Of a stretch of DNA of 64,000 nucleotides, positions 1 to 8,020 are shown one piece after another. Within the stretch, counting starts at the first letter, position 1, and each line of letters begins with the position of its first letter. A program made the translations under genes and the position numbers. The notes beneath the pieces are model-generated. The model saw nothing but the letters and a program-made list of their open reading frames with translations, was not told the origin of the DNA and searched no databases. Source of the stretch: Hoeflea_A sp039025395 (GTDB lineage Bacteria > Pseudomonadota > Alphaproteobacteria > Rhizobiales > Rhizobiaceae); contig JBCCOK010000017.1 of the NCBI GenBank assembly GCA_039025395.1, positions 17,324 through 81,323 on the forward strand. Reading direction: 5' to 3'.

Positions 1-207
1 GCGGCGGAGTATCTCGGGACAACCCAAATCGTGACGATCAACACGCAAAGCGGCGAACTCAAGGCGCGCATTGCATCCGACCAGATGGTTACGACAGGCG
101 AAAATGTAGGCATCGATTTCAACGGCAGGACCGTTACCCTTTTCGACAATCAGTCGGGGCGTGCGCTCAAGTCAGACCTCAATCAGGGGGTTCTGTCTCA
201 TGGCTGA
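1..207 (+). CDS. ABC transporter ATP-binding protein, C-terminal fragment (TOBE region), cut by window start
   Basis: The first reading frame is open from base 1 to a TGA at 205-207, giving the last 68 residues of a protein whose start lies outside the window. The piece (AAEYLGTTQIVTIN..., then ...VGIDFNGRTVTLFD) has the beta-rich pattern of the TOBE domain that ends MalK/UgpC-type importer ATPases. The next gene, a full ATPase of this type, starts inside its stop region with an 8-base overlap, so the two are translationally coupled. Tandem non-identical ATPases are known from rhizobial glycerol/polyol ABC operons (GlpS/GlpT type). The substrate cannot be read from this fragment. Confidence 0.75.
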   Translation, partial: AAEYLGTTQIVTINTQSGELKARIASDQMVTTGENVGIDFNGRTVTLFDNQSGRALKSDLNQGVLSHG

Positions 208-1195
208 GGTTCGGCTTGAAAACCTGTCGAAGACATATGGTGATGTGGCCGCCGTCGACGATCTGACAATGACCATACCGAACGGTGCCTTTGTGGTGCT
301 GCTTGGCCCGACGGGAGCCGGAAAGACCACCACGCTGCGCTTGATTTCGGGACTTGAGAGACCTGACTTCGGCGACGTGCAGATCGGTGGTCATTCGGTC
401 GTCGATGACACGCCGGCACAGCGAAATGTCGAAATGGTCTTTCAGCAATATTCTCTCTATCCCCACATGACCGTGCGCGACAACCTGGCTTTTCCGTTGC
501 GTTCGCCGCTTCTCAAAACGCAACCTCAGCAGATCGAGCGCCGCGTTGCCGAAGTCGCCGAAGTGCTGAGAATCGACCACAAGCTCGACAATCGGGCGAC
601 GATGCTTTCTGGCGGCGAGATGCAGCGGGTCTCGATTGGCCGTGCCCTTGTCCGCGAACCGACAATTTACCTGATGGACGAGCCGCTGAGTTCACTGGAT
701 GCAAAACTTCGCGCTGAATTGCGCATCGAGTTGAAGCGCATTCAATCCAACCTCGGTGCAACACTACTCTACGTCACCCATGATCAGATTGAGGCCATGA
801 CCATGGCCACGCATGTCGGCGTGCTCGATCATGGACGGCTAGTGCAATTTGGCGCGCCGCGAGAGATCTATGAAAACCCGGTCAGCCTCTATGTTGCCGG
901 CCGCCTCGGTCTGCCGCGGATCAATGCGCTTCCCGCAGACATGTTCGGCGGCGCTCCGTCGCAGGCCCGGACGATCGGCCTGCGCCCGGAACATATCGTC
1001 CAGGGCGAGGGCAGGGCGTCGACGGTCGTGCGTGTGGAACATCTTGGTGACCAGACCCGTCTCCATTTGAACCTGGACGGCCATGACATCGTGACACTGA
1101 CCGATGTCCATACCGAACTTGAACCCGGGGACACTGTCGCCATCCAACCACGCAATCCGCTGTTTTTCGATGCCAGCGGTGGCCGTATCGCCTGA
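200..1195 (+). CDS. ABC transporter ATP-binding protein (MalK/UgpC/GlpT type)
   Basis: Energises import of a sugar, polyol or sugar phosphate at the inner membrane. The 331-residue protein has Walker A GPTGAGKT at about 36-43, a Q-loop at 82-83, the signature LSGGEMQR at 136-143, Walker B IYLMDEP at about 156-162, and the switch His in YVTHDQ near 194, followed by a TOBE-like tail from about 240. I chose ATG 200 rather than the upstream in-frame TTG at 161 because it overlaps the previous stop by eight bases and starts the conserved MAEVRLENLS strand. The variant Walker A (PTGAGK instead of PSGCGK) and a partner ATPase just upstream suggest a heterodimeric ATPase pair as in rhizobial glycerol importers. 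The dihydroxyacetone kinase 11 bases downstream fits a triose or polyol substrate, but this is inference. Confidence 0.9.
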   Translation: MAEVRLENLSKTYGDVAAVDDLTMTIPNGAFVVLLGPTGAGKTTTLRLISGLERPDFGDVQIGGHSVVDDTPAQRNVEMVFQQYSLYPHMTVRDNLAFPLRSPLLKTQPQQIERRVAEVAEVLRIDHKLDNRATMLSGGEMQRVSIGRALVREPTIYLMDEPLSSLDAKLRAELRIELKRIQSNLGATLLYVTHDQIEAMTMATHVGVLDHGRLVQFGAPREIYENPVSLYVAGRLGLPRINALPADMFGGAPSQARTIGLRPEHIVQGEGRASTVVRVEHLGDQTRLHLNLDGHDIVTLTDVHTELEPGDTVAIQPRNPLFFDASGGRIA

Positions 1196-1206
1196 GGAGA
1201 CTGGCC

Positions 1207-2862
1207 ATGAAGCAATTCATCAACACCAAGGAAACGCTGGTCACCGAGGCTATCGATGGAACATTGCGCACAGCCGGAGGACGGCTGGCACGCCTCGACG
1301 GTTACCCGCATATCAAGGTCGTGGTCCGTTCGGACTGGGACAGGTCGAAAGTGGCGCTGGTCTCGGGCGGCGGCTCCGGTCACGAGCCAAGCCATGCCGG
1401 TTTCGTGGGCCGCGGCATGCTGACCGCGGCGGTGTGCGGCGAAGTGTTTGCCTCACCCTCCGTGGACGCCGTCCTTGCCGGAATTCTCGCCGTTACCGGC
1501 AAAGCCGGATGCCTGCTTATCGTCAAGAACTATACCGGCGACCGGCTGAATTTCGGACTTGCTGCTGAACGTGCGCGGGCTTTCGGACACAAGGTCAGCA
1601 TGGTGGTTGTCAACGACGACGTGGCGTTGCCCGAGCTTCCGCAGCCGCGCGGTGTTGCCGGCACCCTGTTTGTCCACAAGATTGCCGGTGCGCTTGCCGA
1701 CCAGGGCGCGGATCTAGAAACGGTCGCACAGGCCGCCCAGGACGTCATCAACGGTGTTGTTTCGATCGGTATGTCTCTCGACACCTGCACGATACCGGGT
1801 TCACCGAAGGAAGATCGCATCGCCGAGGGAAAGGCTGAGCTCGGCCTCGGTATTCATGGCGAGGCAGGCGCAGAGCAGGTCAACTTCTCCAATGCGCGTG
1901 ATGCGATGGAGATGGTGGTCGACCGTTTGGCACCAAATATCGGACCCGGTCCTCATGCGGCATTGCTCAACAATCTTGGCAGTGCAACGCCTCTTGAAAT
2001 GTCGGTTCTGGCGGAAGAGCTGTCGCGTTCGCGGATCGGCTCGCAAATTCGCTGGCTGGTCGGCCCGGCGCCGATGATGACTTCACTCGACATGCACGGC
2101 TTTTCCGTATCGCTGCTGCCGGTCAGCCAGGCCGATGAGGCCGCTTTGCAGGCGCCGGTTGCACCGTGGGCATGGCCGGGTTGCCTTGCGCTCGGACAGG
2201 TCGCAACACTGCCATTGCCTGACGGCTTGACGCCAATCCAGCCCATGCCGTCAAAGAACCCCGAAACACGGGCCTTCGTCGAGCGGTGTTGCGGTATATT
2301 GATCGGGGCGGAGGCGGACCTCAATGCCCTCGACGCCAAATCCGGCGACGGAGATACCGGAAGTACGCTTGCGACGGCAGCGCGCGCCCTGATCGACGCC
2401 CTGGACCGTTTGCCGCTCGCCGATCTGACACAGCTGTACCGAGCCATCGGCCTTGAACTGAGCCAGACGATGGGCGGTTCGTCCGGCGTGCTGCTAGCAA
2501 TTTATTTTTCCGCTGCTGGTGACGCGTCGGCAAGCGGCCGCGATGCCATCGGCGCGCTTAAGGCCGGGCTCGACCGTGTCCAGCAGGTCGGTGGTGCGCG
2601 CCCCGGCGACCGCACGATGATCGATGCGCTCCTGCCGGCGCTTGAAGCTTTACCCGGAGGTGTCTTGGCGGCTGCGTCGGCGGCGCGAGAGGGGGCCGAT
2701 GCGACCGCGCAAATCACGCGCGCACGCGCCGGGCGGGCTGCCTATATTTCGGAGGCCAACCTTTCCGGCCACAACGATCCCGGCGCAGAGGCCGTGGCCA
2801 GGCTGTTCGAGCAGCTGAGCAAAACGGCGCAGCCGTCCGACCACGCGGGACATTCCGTTTAG
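1207..2862 (+). CDS. Dihydroxyacetone kinase, single-chain DhaK-DhaL type
   Basis: ATP-dependent kinase of dihydroxyacetone or a related ketose such as erythrulose, feeding triose phosphates into glycolysis. The 551-residue protein carries a DhaK domain first (GGGSGHEPSH at 54-63 and the substrate-binding His near 217 in GLGIHGE) and a DhaL ATP-binding domain second (SGDGDTGST at 379-387, TMGGSSG at 421-427). Carrying both domains in one chain marks the ATP-using Citrobacter/eukaryote class rather than the PTS-linked DhaKLM class. The gene starts 11 bases after the ABC ATPase stop with GAGGAGACTGGCC ahead of ATG, so it belongs to the same operon. Several family members act on four-carbon ketoses, so the exact substrate is open. 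Confidence 0.9.
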   Translation: MKQFINTKETLVTEAIDGTLRTAGGRLARLDGYPHIKVVVRSDWDRSKVALVSGGGSGHEPSHAGFVGRGMLTAAVCGEVFASPSVDAVLAGILAVTGKAGCLLIVKNYTGDRLNFGLAAERARAFGHKVSMVVVNDDVALPELPQPRGVAGTLFVHKIAGALADQGADLETVAQAAQDVINGVVSIGMSLDTCTIPGSPKEDRIAEGKAELGLGIHGEAGAEQVNFSNARDAMEMVVDRLAPNIGPGPHAALLNNLGSATPLEMSVLAEELSRSRIGSQIRWLVGPAPMMTSLDMHGFSVSLLPVSQADEAALQAPVAPWAWPGCLALGQVATLPLPDGLTPIQPMPSKNPETRAFVERCCGILIGAEADLNALDAKSGDGDTGSTLATAARALIDALDRLPLADLTQLYRAIGLELSQTMGGSSGVLLAIYFSAAGDASASGRDAIGALKAGLDRVQQVGGARPGDRTMIDALLPALEALPGGVLAAASAAREGADATAQITRARAGRAAYISEANLSGHNDPGAEAVARLFEQLSKTAQPSDHAGHSV

Positions 2863-2884
2863 ATAGATCGGCTTGTGTGTTGTT

Positions 2885-2903
2885 TGTGCCACCAGGTGGC
2901 ACA
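2885..2903. promoter_or_regulatory. Likely IclR operator in front of organosulfate cassette A
   Basis: TGTGCCACC-A-GGTGGCACA is a perfect 9-1-9 inverted repeat in the only sizeable gap before the sulfatase operon. A near copy with the same arm length, spacing and central A lies at 12168-12186, directly upstream of the IclR-family gene at the other end of the cassette. A further right-half match (TGTGGCACA) is at 2936-2944. Shared palindromes in front of a regulator and its neighbouring operon are the usual sign of a common operator. The assignment to this IclR protein is inferred from position. Confidence 0.75.
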
Positions 2904-2965
2904 GATGACAATTTGCCTTATCTGCGCGACTGCCTTGTGGCACAGTCATTCCGGGAGGAGTTGAC

Positions 2966-3001
2966 ATGCCATATGTGATCGGCGCGCTCATGCTGCGATG
3001 A
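2966..3001 (+). CDS. 11-residue leader ORF overlapping the sulfatase start
   Basis: ATG at 2966 follows a strong ribosome-binding site (GGGAGGAG, 2953-2960) and encodes MPYVIGALMLR before a TGA at 2999-3001. That stop overlaps the sulfatase ATG (2998-3000) as ATGA. The sulfatase itself has no good Shine-Dalgarno sequence at its own start, so its translation probably depends on ribosomes finishing this short frame. The peptide may have no function of its own. An alternative is that a single-base error here hides an N-terminal extension of the sulfatase. Confidence 0.5.
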   Translation: MPYVIGALMLR

Positions 3002-4641
3002 ACATCCTGTTCATCATGTATGACCAGCTGCGTTACGACTATCTCAGTTGTGCCGGGCATCCGCATTTGCACACGCCGAATTTCGACCGCGTGGCGGAAA
3101 TGGGCGTGCGGTTCACCAACGCCTACGTTCAGTCGCCGATTTGCGGTGCTTCGCGGATGAGTTTCTATACGGGCCGTTACGTGTCTTCGCACGGCGCGCA
3201 GTGGAACGGTTTTCCTTTGCGTGTTGGCGAGATGACGCTCGGCGATCATTTGCGGCGGGAAGGCATGGCGTGCTGGCTCGTCGGCAAGACCCATATGAAG
3301 GCCGACGCGGACGGTATGGAGCGTCTCGGGCTTCGCCCGGATTCGACCATCGGCGCGCGTCAGGCGGAATGCGGCTTCGATGTATGGATCCGCGATGACG
3401 GGCTCTGGGGCGAAGGCCCGGATGGCTTTTATGATGAGAAGCGCTCGCCCTACAACGAATATCTCAGGGCAAATGGCTATCAGTCCGAGAATCCGTGGGC
3501 CGATTTCGCCAATGCCGGGATTGACGAGGACGGTGTCACGGCTTCCGGCTGGATGTTTGCCAACGCTGACATACCGGCAAACATAAGGGAAAAAGACAGC
3601 GAAACACCGTGGCTTACACGCCAGTCAATGGCTTTCATTGAGCAGGCGGAAGGACCCTGGTGTGCGCATGTGAGCTACATCAAACCGCATTGGCCGTACA
3701 TCGTTCCTGCGCCGTACCACAGTCTATATGGCCCAAACAGTGTGCCGCAGCCGGTGCGCCACGACTGCGAGAGGGACGACGCACATCCGGTCTACGCCGC
3801 CTATATGGAAGGCAAGATTGCCAAGGCGTTTCAGCGTGATGACGTGCGTCAGAAGGTCATTCCCGCTTATATGGGTCTGATCAAGCAGTGCGATGATCAG
3901 TTGGGCGTTCTGCTGGAGTTCCTTGAACAGAGCGGGCGTCTCGATGACACGATGATTGTGTTGACATCCGATCATGGCGACTATCTCGGCGACCACTGGC
4001 TGGGTGAGAAAGACCTGTTTCACGAACAAAGCGTCAAGATCCCGCTTATCGTCTACGATCCGCGCGGGCGGGCGGATGCGACGCGTGGAACATGCTGTGA
4101 TGTGCTGGTGGAGTCGATCGATGTCGCGGCCACTCTGGTCGAGGCCGCAGGCGGTGTGGTGCCCGCGCACATCATTGAAGGCCGGTCGTTGCAGCCTTGG
4201 CTCGACGGTGAGACGCCGCCATGGCGCGATTTTGTCATCAGCGAGTTTGACTATTCGGCCACGCAACAATGTGTGCGTCTGGGCCTCGAGCCGCGCGATG
4301 CACGACTCTTCATGGTGTTTGACGGCCGCTACAAGCTGATGCATGCCGAAGGCGGTTTCCGTCCCATGCTGTTCGATCTGAAGAATGATCCGCAAGAGTT
4401 CAACGACCTTGCCAAACACGATGGCCACGCGGCGGAAATCGATCGTCTCTACGAACATCTTGCCTCTTGGGGCCGGCGTTTGGCGCAGCGTGTTACCCGT
4501 TCCGATGCGCAAATCGAGGCCATGCGCGGCCGTTCTATGCGAAAGGGGATTCTGCCGTTCCTCTATGATGGATCGGAGGTCGATGACGAACTCACCGCGC
4601 GGTACAGGGTGCCAGCGCCGCAGAAGTACGGGAGCGAATGA
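2998..4641 (+). CDS. Type I (formylglycine) sulfatase family protein with CxAxR motif
   Basis: Member of the alkaline-phosphatase-fold sulfatases that hydrolyse sulfate esters, or phosphonate/phosphate esters in some branches. The 547-residue protein has metal ligand candidates D9-Q10 at the N-terminus, the modification motif C49-G-A-S-R53 followed by MSFYTG, and the second metal pair D325-H326 in LTSDHGDYLGDH. The motif is CxAxR instead of the commoner CxPxR, a variant accepted by some formylglycine-forming systems. No signal peptide is visible, so the enzyme should be cytoplasmic and act on an imported ester. It heads an operon with an alkylsulfatase-like enzyme, a TAXI-TRAP importer, ALDH and SDR. 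A phosphonate monoester hydrolase role is the main alternative. Confidence 0.85.
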   Translation: MNILFIMYDQLRYDYLSCAGHPHLHTPNFDRVAEMGVRFTNAYVQSPICGASRMSFYTGRYVSSHGAQWNGFPLRVGEMTLGDHLRREGMACWLVGKTHMKADADGMERLGLRPDSTIGARQAECGFDVWIRDDGLWGEGPDGFYDEKRSPYNEYLRANGYQSENPWADFANAGIDEDGVTASGWMFANADIPANIREKDSETPWLTRQSMAFIEQAEGPWCAHVSYIKPHWPYIVPAPYHSLYGPNSVPQPVRHDCERDDAHPVYAAYMEGKIAKAFQRDDVRQKVIPAYMGLIKQCDDQLGVLLEFLEQSGRLDDTMIVLTSDHGDYLGDHWLGEKDLFHEQSVKIPLIVYDPRGRADATRGTCCDVLVESIDVAATLVEAAGGVVPAHIIEGRSLQPWLDGETPPWRDFVISEFDYSATQQCVRLGLEPRDARLFMVFDGRYKLMHAEGGFRPMLFDLKNDPQEFNDLAKHDGHAAEIDRLYEHLASWGRRLAQRVTRSDAQIEAMRGRSMRKGILPFLYDGSEVDDELTARYRVPAPQKYGSE

Positions 4642-5906
4642 TGCCAAACGCAGCGCTTGTCGAACACAACAGTCAGTTCGCAAAAACAGTGCTGCCCATT
4701 GGCGAAGGCATCTGGGGCGCCGTCGGTTTTGCCGCGTCCAATGTCTACATGATCGAGGGCGAAAACAGCCTCACGATCATCGACACGACCGAAAGCACCA
4801 GGGCTGCCGAAAACATCTGGGCCGAATTCCAGGCCAAGACCAGCAAGCCGGTCGGACGGATCATTTATACTCATAGCCACAGAGACCATATTTCGGGCGC
4901 AACCGTGTTTGCCGGAAACAGCGCGGTGCCTGTCATCGCGAGTACCGCGTTCAAATCAGACCTTGTCGATGTTGATGAAGCCGTCGTCGCGCCGAACAAG
5001 GCGCTCGGCCGGCGTACCCAAGCGCAATTCGGCATTGGTCTCAGCCCCCGGGAACGGATTTCGCTTGGCTGCGGACCGGGCGACCGTCCGATGGAGGGGC
5101 TGGGTGCCGGGTTCATCGAACCGACGCAGCGCATAGACGACGATTGCGACATTGATCTGGACGGCATTGATGCGCGGCTGATCATGGCACCCGGCGAAAC
5201 CGCAGATCATATGGTCGTTTGGCTGCCACGGCATAAAGTGCTTATTTCCGGCGACAACTGGTATCACGCCTTTCCCAATCTCTATGCCATTCGCGGCACG
5301 CCTTACCGCGACTTTGCCGCCTGGGCAGACAGTCTCGACCTCCTTGCAGGTCTGGGTGCGCAGGTGCTGGCGCCAGGACACACCATGCCCGTTTTCGGTG
5401 CCGAAACCGTTCAGGAGGTCCTGAAAACCACAGCGGCAGCGATCCGCCACGTTATCCGCGCAACCGTCGACGCGATGGACCGGGGCCTCTCCATGGACGA
5501 CATTGCAGCCTCCCTTACGCTGCCCGAAGAACTGGCCAAAAAACCGTGGCTTCAGGAATATTACGGCAAGGTCGGTTGGTCCGCAAAGGCCTTCGCCACT
5601 GGTACGCTCGGCTGGTACGACGGCAATCCGACCAATCTCGGGACGCTATCGTCGCAAGAGCGGGCGCAGCATATGGCGCGTCTTGCCGGCGGTGCGGACA
5701 ATCTGATGAAAGAAGCTGTGGCGACCGAGGACGCACAATGGCGGCTTGAGCTGTGCGATCACCTGATTGCGCTTGGCGAACCTGCCGAGGACATGAAAGC
5801 GGCAACAATGACCGAGCTCGCCGAACGGGAAATCAACGCCACAGCCCGCAACGCCTATCTCTGGGAGGCAAAGCGCCTTCGCTCTTCCGCGGAGGGCAAG
5901 GGATGA
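4638..5906 (+). CDS. Type III alkylsulfatase-like metallo-beta-lactamase protein lacking the C-terminal SCP2 domain
   Basis: Zinc hydrolase related to SdsA1/Pisa1, which cleave alkyl sulfate esters. The zinc motif is H79-x-H81-x-D83-H84 (THSHRDH). Further on, GDNWYHAFPNLYAIRG and LGWYDGNPTNLG match the conserved blocks of the alkylsulfatase catalytic and dimerisation domains (SdsA1 has closely similar NLYTLRGA and LGWFDGNPATL blocks). At 422 residues it is much shorter than the usual 600-plus and stops where the SCP2-like C-terminal domain would begin. No signal peptide is seen, in contrast to secreted SdsA1. Its ATG overlaps the sulfatase TGA (ATGA), and its own stop overlaps the TRAP permease ATG in the same way. 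It may cleave the same ester by a different mechanism or a related one. Confidence 0.8.
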   Translation: MMPNAALVEHNSQFAKTVLPIGEGIWGAVGFAASNVYMIEGENSLTIIDTTESTRAAENIWAEFQAKTSKPVGRIIYTHSHRDHISGATVFAGNSAVPVIASTAFKSDLVDVDEAVVAPNKALGRRTQAQFGIGLSPRERISLGCGPGDRPMEGLGAGFIEPTQRIDDDCDIDLDGIDARLIMAPGETADHMVVWLPRHKVLISGDNWYHAFPNLYAIRGTPYRDFAAWADSLDLLAGLGAQVLAPGHTMPVFGAETVQEVLKTTAAAIRHVIRATVDAMDRGLSMDDIAASLTLPEELAKKPWLQEYYGKVGWSAKAFATGTLGWYDGNPTNLGTLSSQERAQHMARLAGGADNLMKEAVATEDAQWRLELCDHLIALGEPAEDMKAATMTELAEREINATARNAYLWEAKRLRSSAEGKG

Positions 5907-7987
5907 ACGAAGCGCAGCCGCCGGAGATCCGAACTGCAAATTTCATTGCGTTCCTTTTTGTCTTCGTCATTCTGGTTTACGCGGCCTCCGGGCCGTTAAC
6001 GGAATTTGTTCGATGGTTCATCGAAAGCACGACTTCGGGTTTCGATGAATTGTCACGCCGGGATCAGCGCATTCTCTTGCGGGAGCATTGGCTGGGCGCG
6101 GGCTACAGGAGTTTTGAACGCGCCTTCTTGCTGCCGACAGGCCTTATTCTCGGGCTGCCGATCCTGTTTGCCTTTGCCGTCTCATTTCTTTCGCTTCCCA
6201 TGAAATGGCGGTGGCTGAACTGGGTCCTTGCGGCAGTCTCCGTTGTCACATTCAGCCTGTGGGTGGCGAAACTGTTCGCCGTCGATGCCGGCGCGTTGCC
6301 CTCGGCGCGACCGCTGGACTTCTGGCTGTTTCCGCTTGCCACGCTGCTTACGCTCTATCTGACATGGCGCCTTTTCGGCACGTTTATCGTCGGCTTTTGT
6401 GTTTTCTGGATCGTCTATTTCTTTGTGCGTGGGCTGCTTCCCGAATGGACCGGGATCTTTGCCGGGTCAGAGAGTACCTTCGGACAATCCATGCGCTCCA
6501 TGGTGCTGAACTTCTGGGCGCAGACGGGCGGCATGTTCGGCCAGCCGCTCCAGGTCGTTTCTGGAAACGTGCTGATCTTCATTGTTTTCGGCGCTGTGCT
6601 GATGGCCTCCGGCGCCGGCAATCTGCTGATGAAGATCGCCAACATACTCACCGGGCGCTTTACCGGCGGGGCCGCCCACGCCGCAGTCGCCTCTTCGGCG
6701 CTTTTCGGCACGCTGAGCGGGGCAGCGATTTCGAATGTGGTCTCGACTGGTGTGATGACGATCCCGGTAATCAAGAAAGCCGGCTTCAAACCTGCCTTTT
6801 CGGCCGCCGTTGAAGCCGCTGCATCAACCGGCGGTCAAATCATGCCGCCGGTCATGGGCGTGGTGGCGTTTTTCGTCGCGGGACAGATCGGTCTCGAATA
6901 CCGCTATATCGTGGTGGCGGCGATTGTACCGGCCGCTTTCTTCTATCTCGGGACCTTCCTGACGGTGTTTTTCGAGGCCCGCCGTCAGGGCGTCGGCCCG
7001 ATTCCAGCCGAAAACAGGCAGCGCCTGACACGGCGCGAGCGAATCCAGTGCCTGGTGTTCATCCTGCCACTGGCGGTGCTCAGCTATTTCCTTTTTGCCC
7101 AGCCATCGGTGCCTAAGGCGGGCTTTTATGGCTTCATCACCGCAATGGTCTGTTCGCTGGCGCTGTTTCCAGCGTTCCGGTCCTGGCGCCGGCTCTACCA
7201 AGCGTTTGTGAGTGCCGGGCGTATGTCTGCGTCGATTGTCGTCATCGTTACCGCCATCGGTCTGATTGTGGGTCTGATCCAGGTGTCGGGCTTTTCCGGA
7301 CGCCTGTCGCTTCTGCTGGCGCAACTTGCATCGGGACCGCTCTTCGGTACGCTTGTCGTGGTTGGCCTTGGTGCAATTGTGCTTGGCATGGGGCTGCCGC
7401 CGGGCGCCACTTATTTTATCATCGTCATTGCGCTCAGTTCCGGTATCGATGCCGTCGGGATCGCGCCACTGACGCTCCACCTTTTTGTCGTTTTCTTCGC
7501 GGTTATTTCCACGGTAACGCCGCCGGTTGCGCTTGCGGCCTTCGCGGCGGCACCAATTGCAAAGGCGGACCCGATGCGCACCGGGTTCCAGGCCGCGCGT
7601 CTTTCGCTTGCGGGCTTCATAATCCCCTTTGTCTTCGTTTATCATCCGGCGGTTCTCTATCAGCTCCAAGTGCTTTTTGCCTGGTTTGGCGGCGAACTGC
7701 CGACCTCCAACGCGATGATTGATATCGCCACCGTCAGCTGGCTGGATCTCGGATGGATCGTGCTGGCGTTCGCGGTTTCGATGTGGCTGTTGACATCAGC
7801 GCTAACGGGATTTGAGAAAAACCGGCTGTTTGCATTTGAGCGCATTGCCCGCTCCATTGCCGGGATTGCGATCCTTTTTCCAAGTATGGCGATTGCCGTT
7901 CCGGCATTTGCAGCCGCTATTCTGCTGGTTGTCGCCCACCGGTTTCTGAAGGGAGAACCATCACCCGTCGACACTATTTCTGCATGA
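5903..7987 (+). CDS. TAXI-type TRAP transporter fused permease (4TM/12TM)
   Basis: Inner-membrane importer driven by an ion gradient. The small and large TRAP membrane subunits are joined in one 694-residue chain with many hydrophobic segments. The large-subunit signatures GTLSGAAISNVVSTG and EAAASTGGQIMPPVMG, and later LGMGLPPGATYF, are diagnostic of the TAXI branch. The ATG at 5903 overlaps the previous TGA (ATGA), which favours it over an in-frame start 150 bases upstream whose translation lies inside the alkylsulfatase gene and is not hydrophobic. The binding protein follows after 33 bases. A similar permease is encoded at 17522-19447, also beside a sulfatase. Ligand unknown. An intact sulfate ester is inferred from the neighbours. 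Confidence 0.92.
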   Translation: MNEAQPPEIRTANFIAFLFVFVILVYAASGPLTEFVRWFIESTTSGFDELSRRDQRILLREHWLGAGYRSFERAFLLPTGLILGLPILFAFAVSFLSLPMKWRWLNWVLAAVSVVTFSLWVAKLFAVDAGALPSARPLDFWLFPLATLLTLYLTWRLFGTFIVGFCVFWIVYFFVRGLLPEWTGIFAGSESTFGQSMRSMVLNFWAQTGGMFGQPLQVVSGNVLIFIVFGAVLMASGAGNLLMKIANILTGRFTGGAAHAAVASSALFGTLSGAAISNVVSTGVMTIPVIKKAGFKPAFSAAVEAAASTGGQIMPPVMGVVAFFVAGQIGLEYRYIVVAAIVPAAFFYLGTFLTVFFEARRQGVGPIPAENRQRLTRRERIQCLVFILPLAVLSYFLFAQPSVPKAGFYGFITAMVCSLALFPAFRSWRRLYQAFVSAGRMSASIVVIVTAIGLIVGLIQVSGFSGRLSLLLAQLASGPLFGTLVVVGLGAIVLGMGLPPGATYFIIVIALSSGIDAVGIAPLTLHLFVVFFAVISTVTPPVALAAFAAAPIAKADPMRTGFQAARLSLAGFIIPFVFVYHPAVLYQLQVLFAWFGGELPTSNAMIDIATVSWLDLGWIVLAFAVSMWLLTSALTGFEKNRLFAFERIARSIAGIAILFPSMAIAVPAFAAAILLVVAHRFLKGEPSPVDTISA

Positions 7988-8020
7988 ACCCAAACATTTT
8001 CAATCAAGGGAGGATTATCC

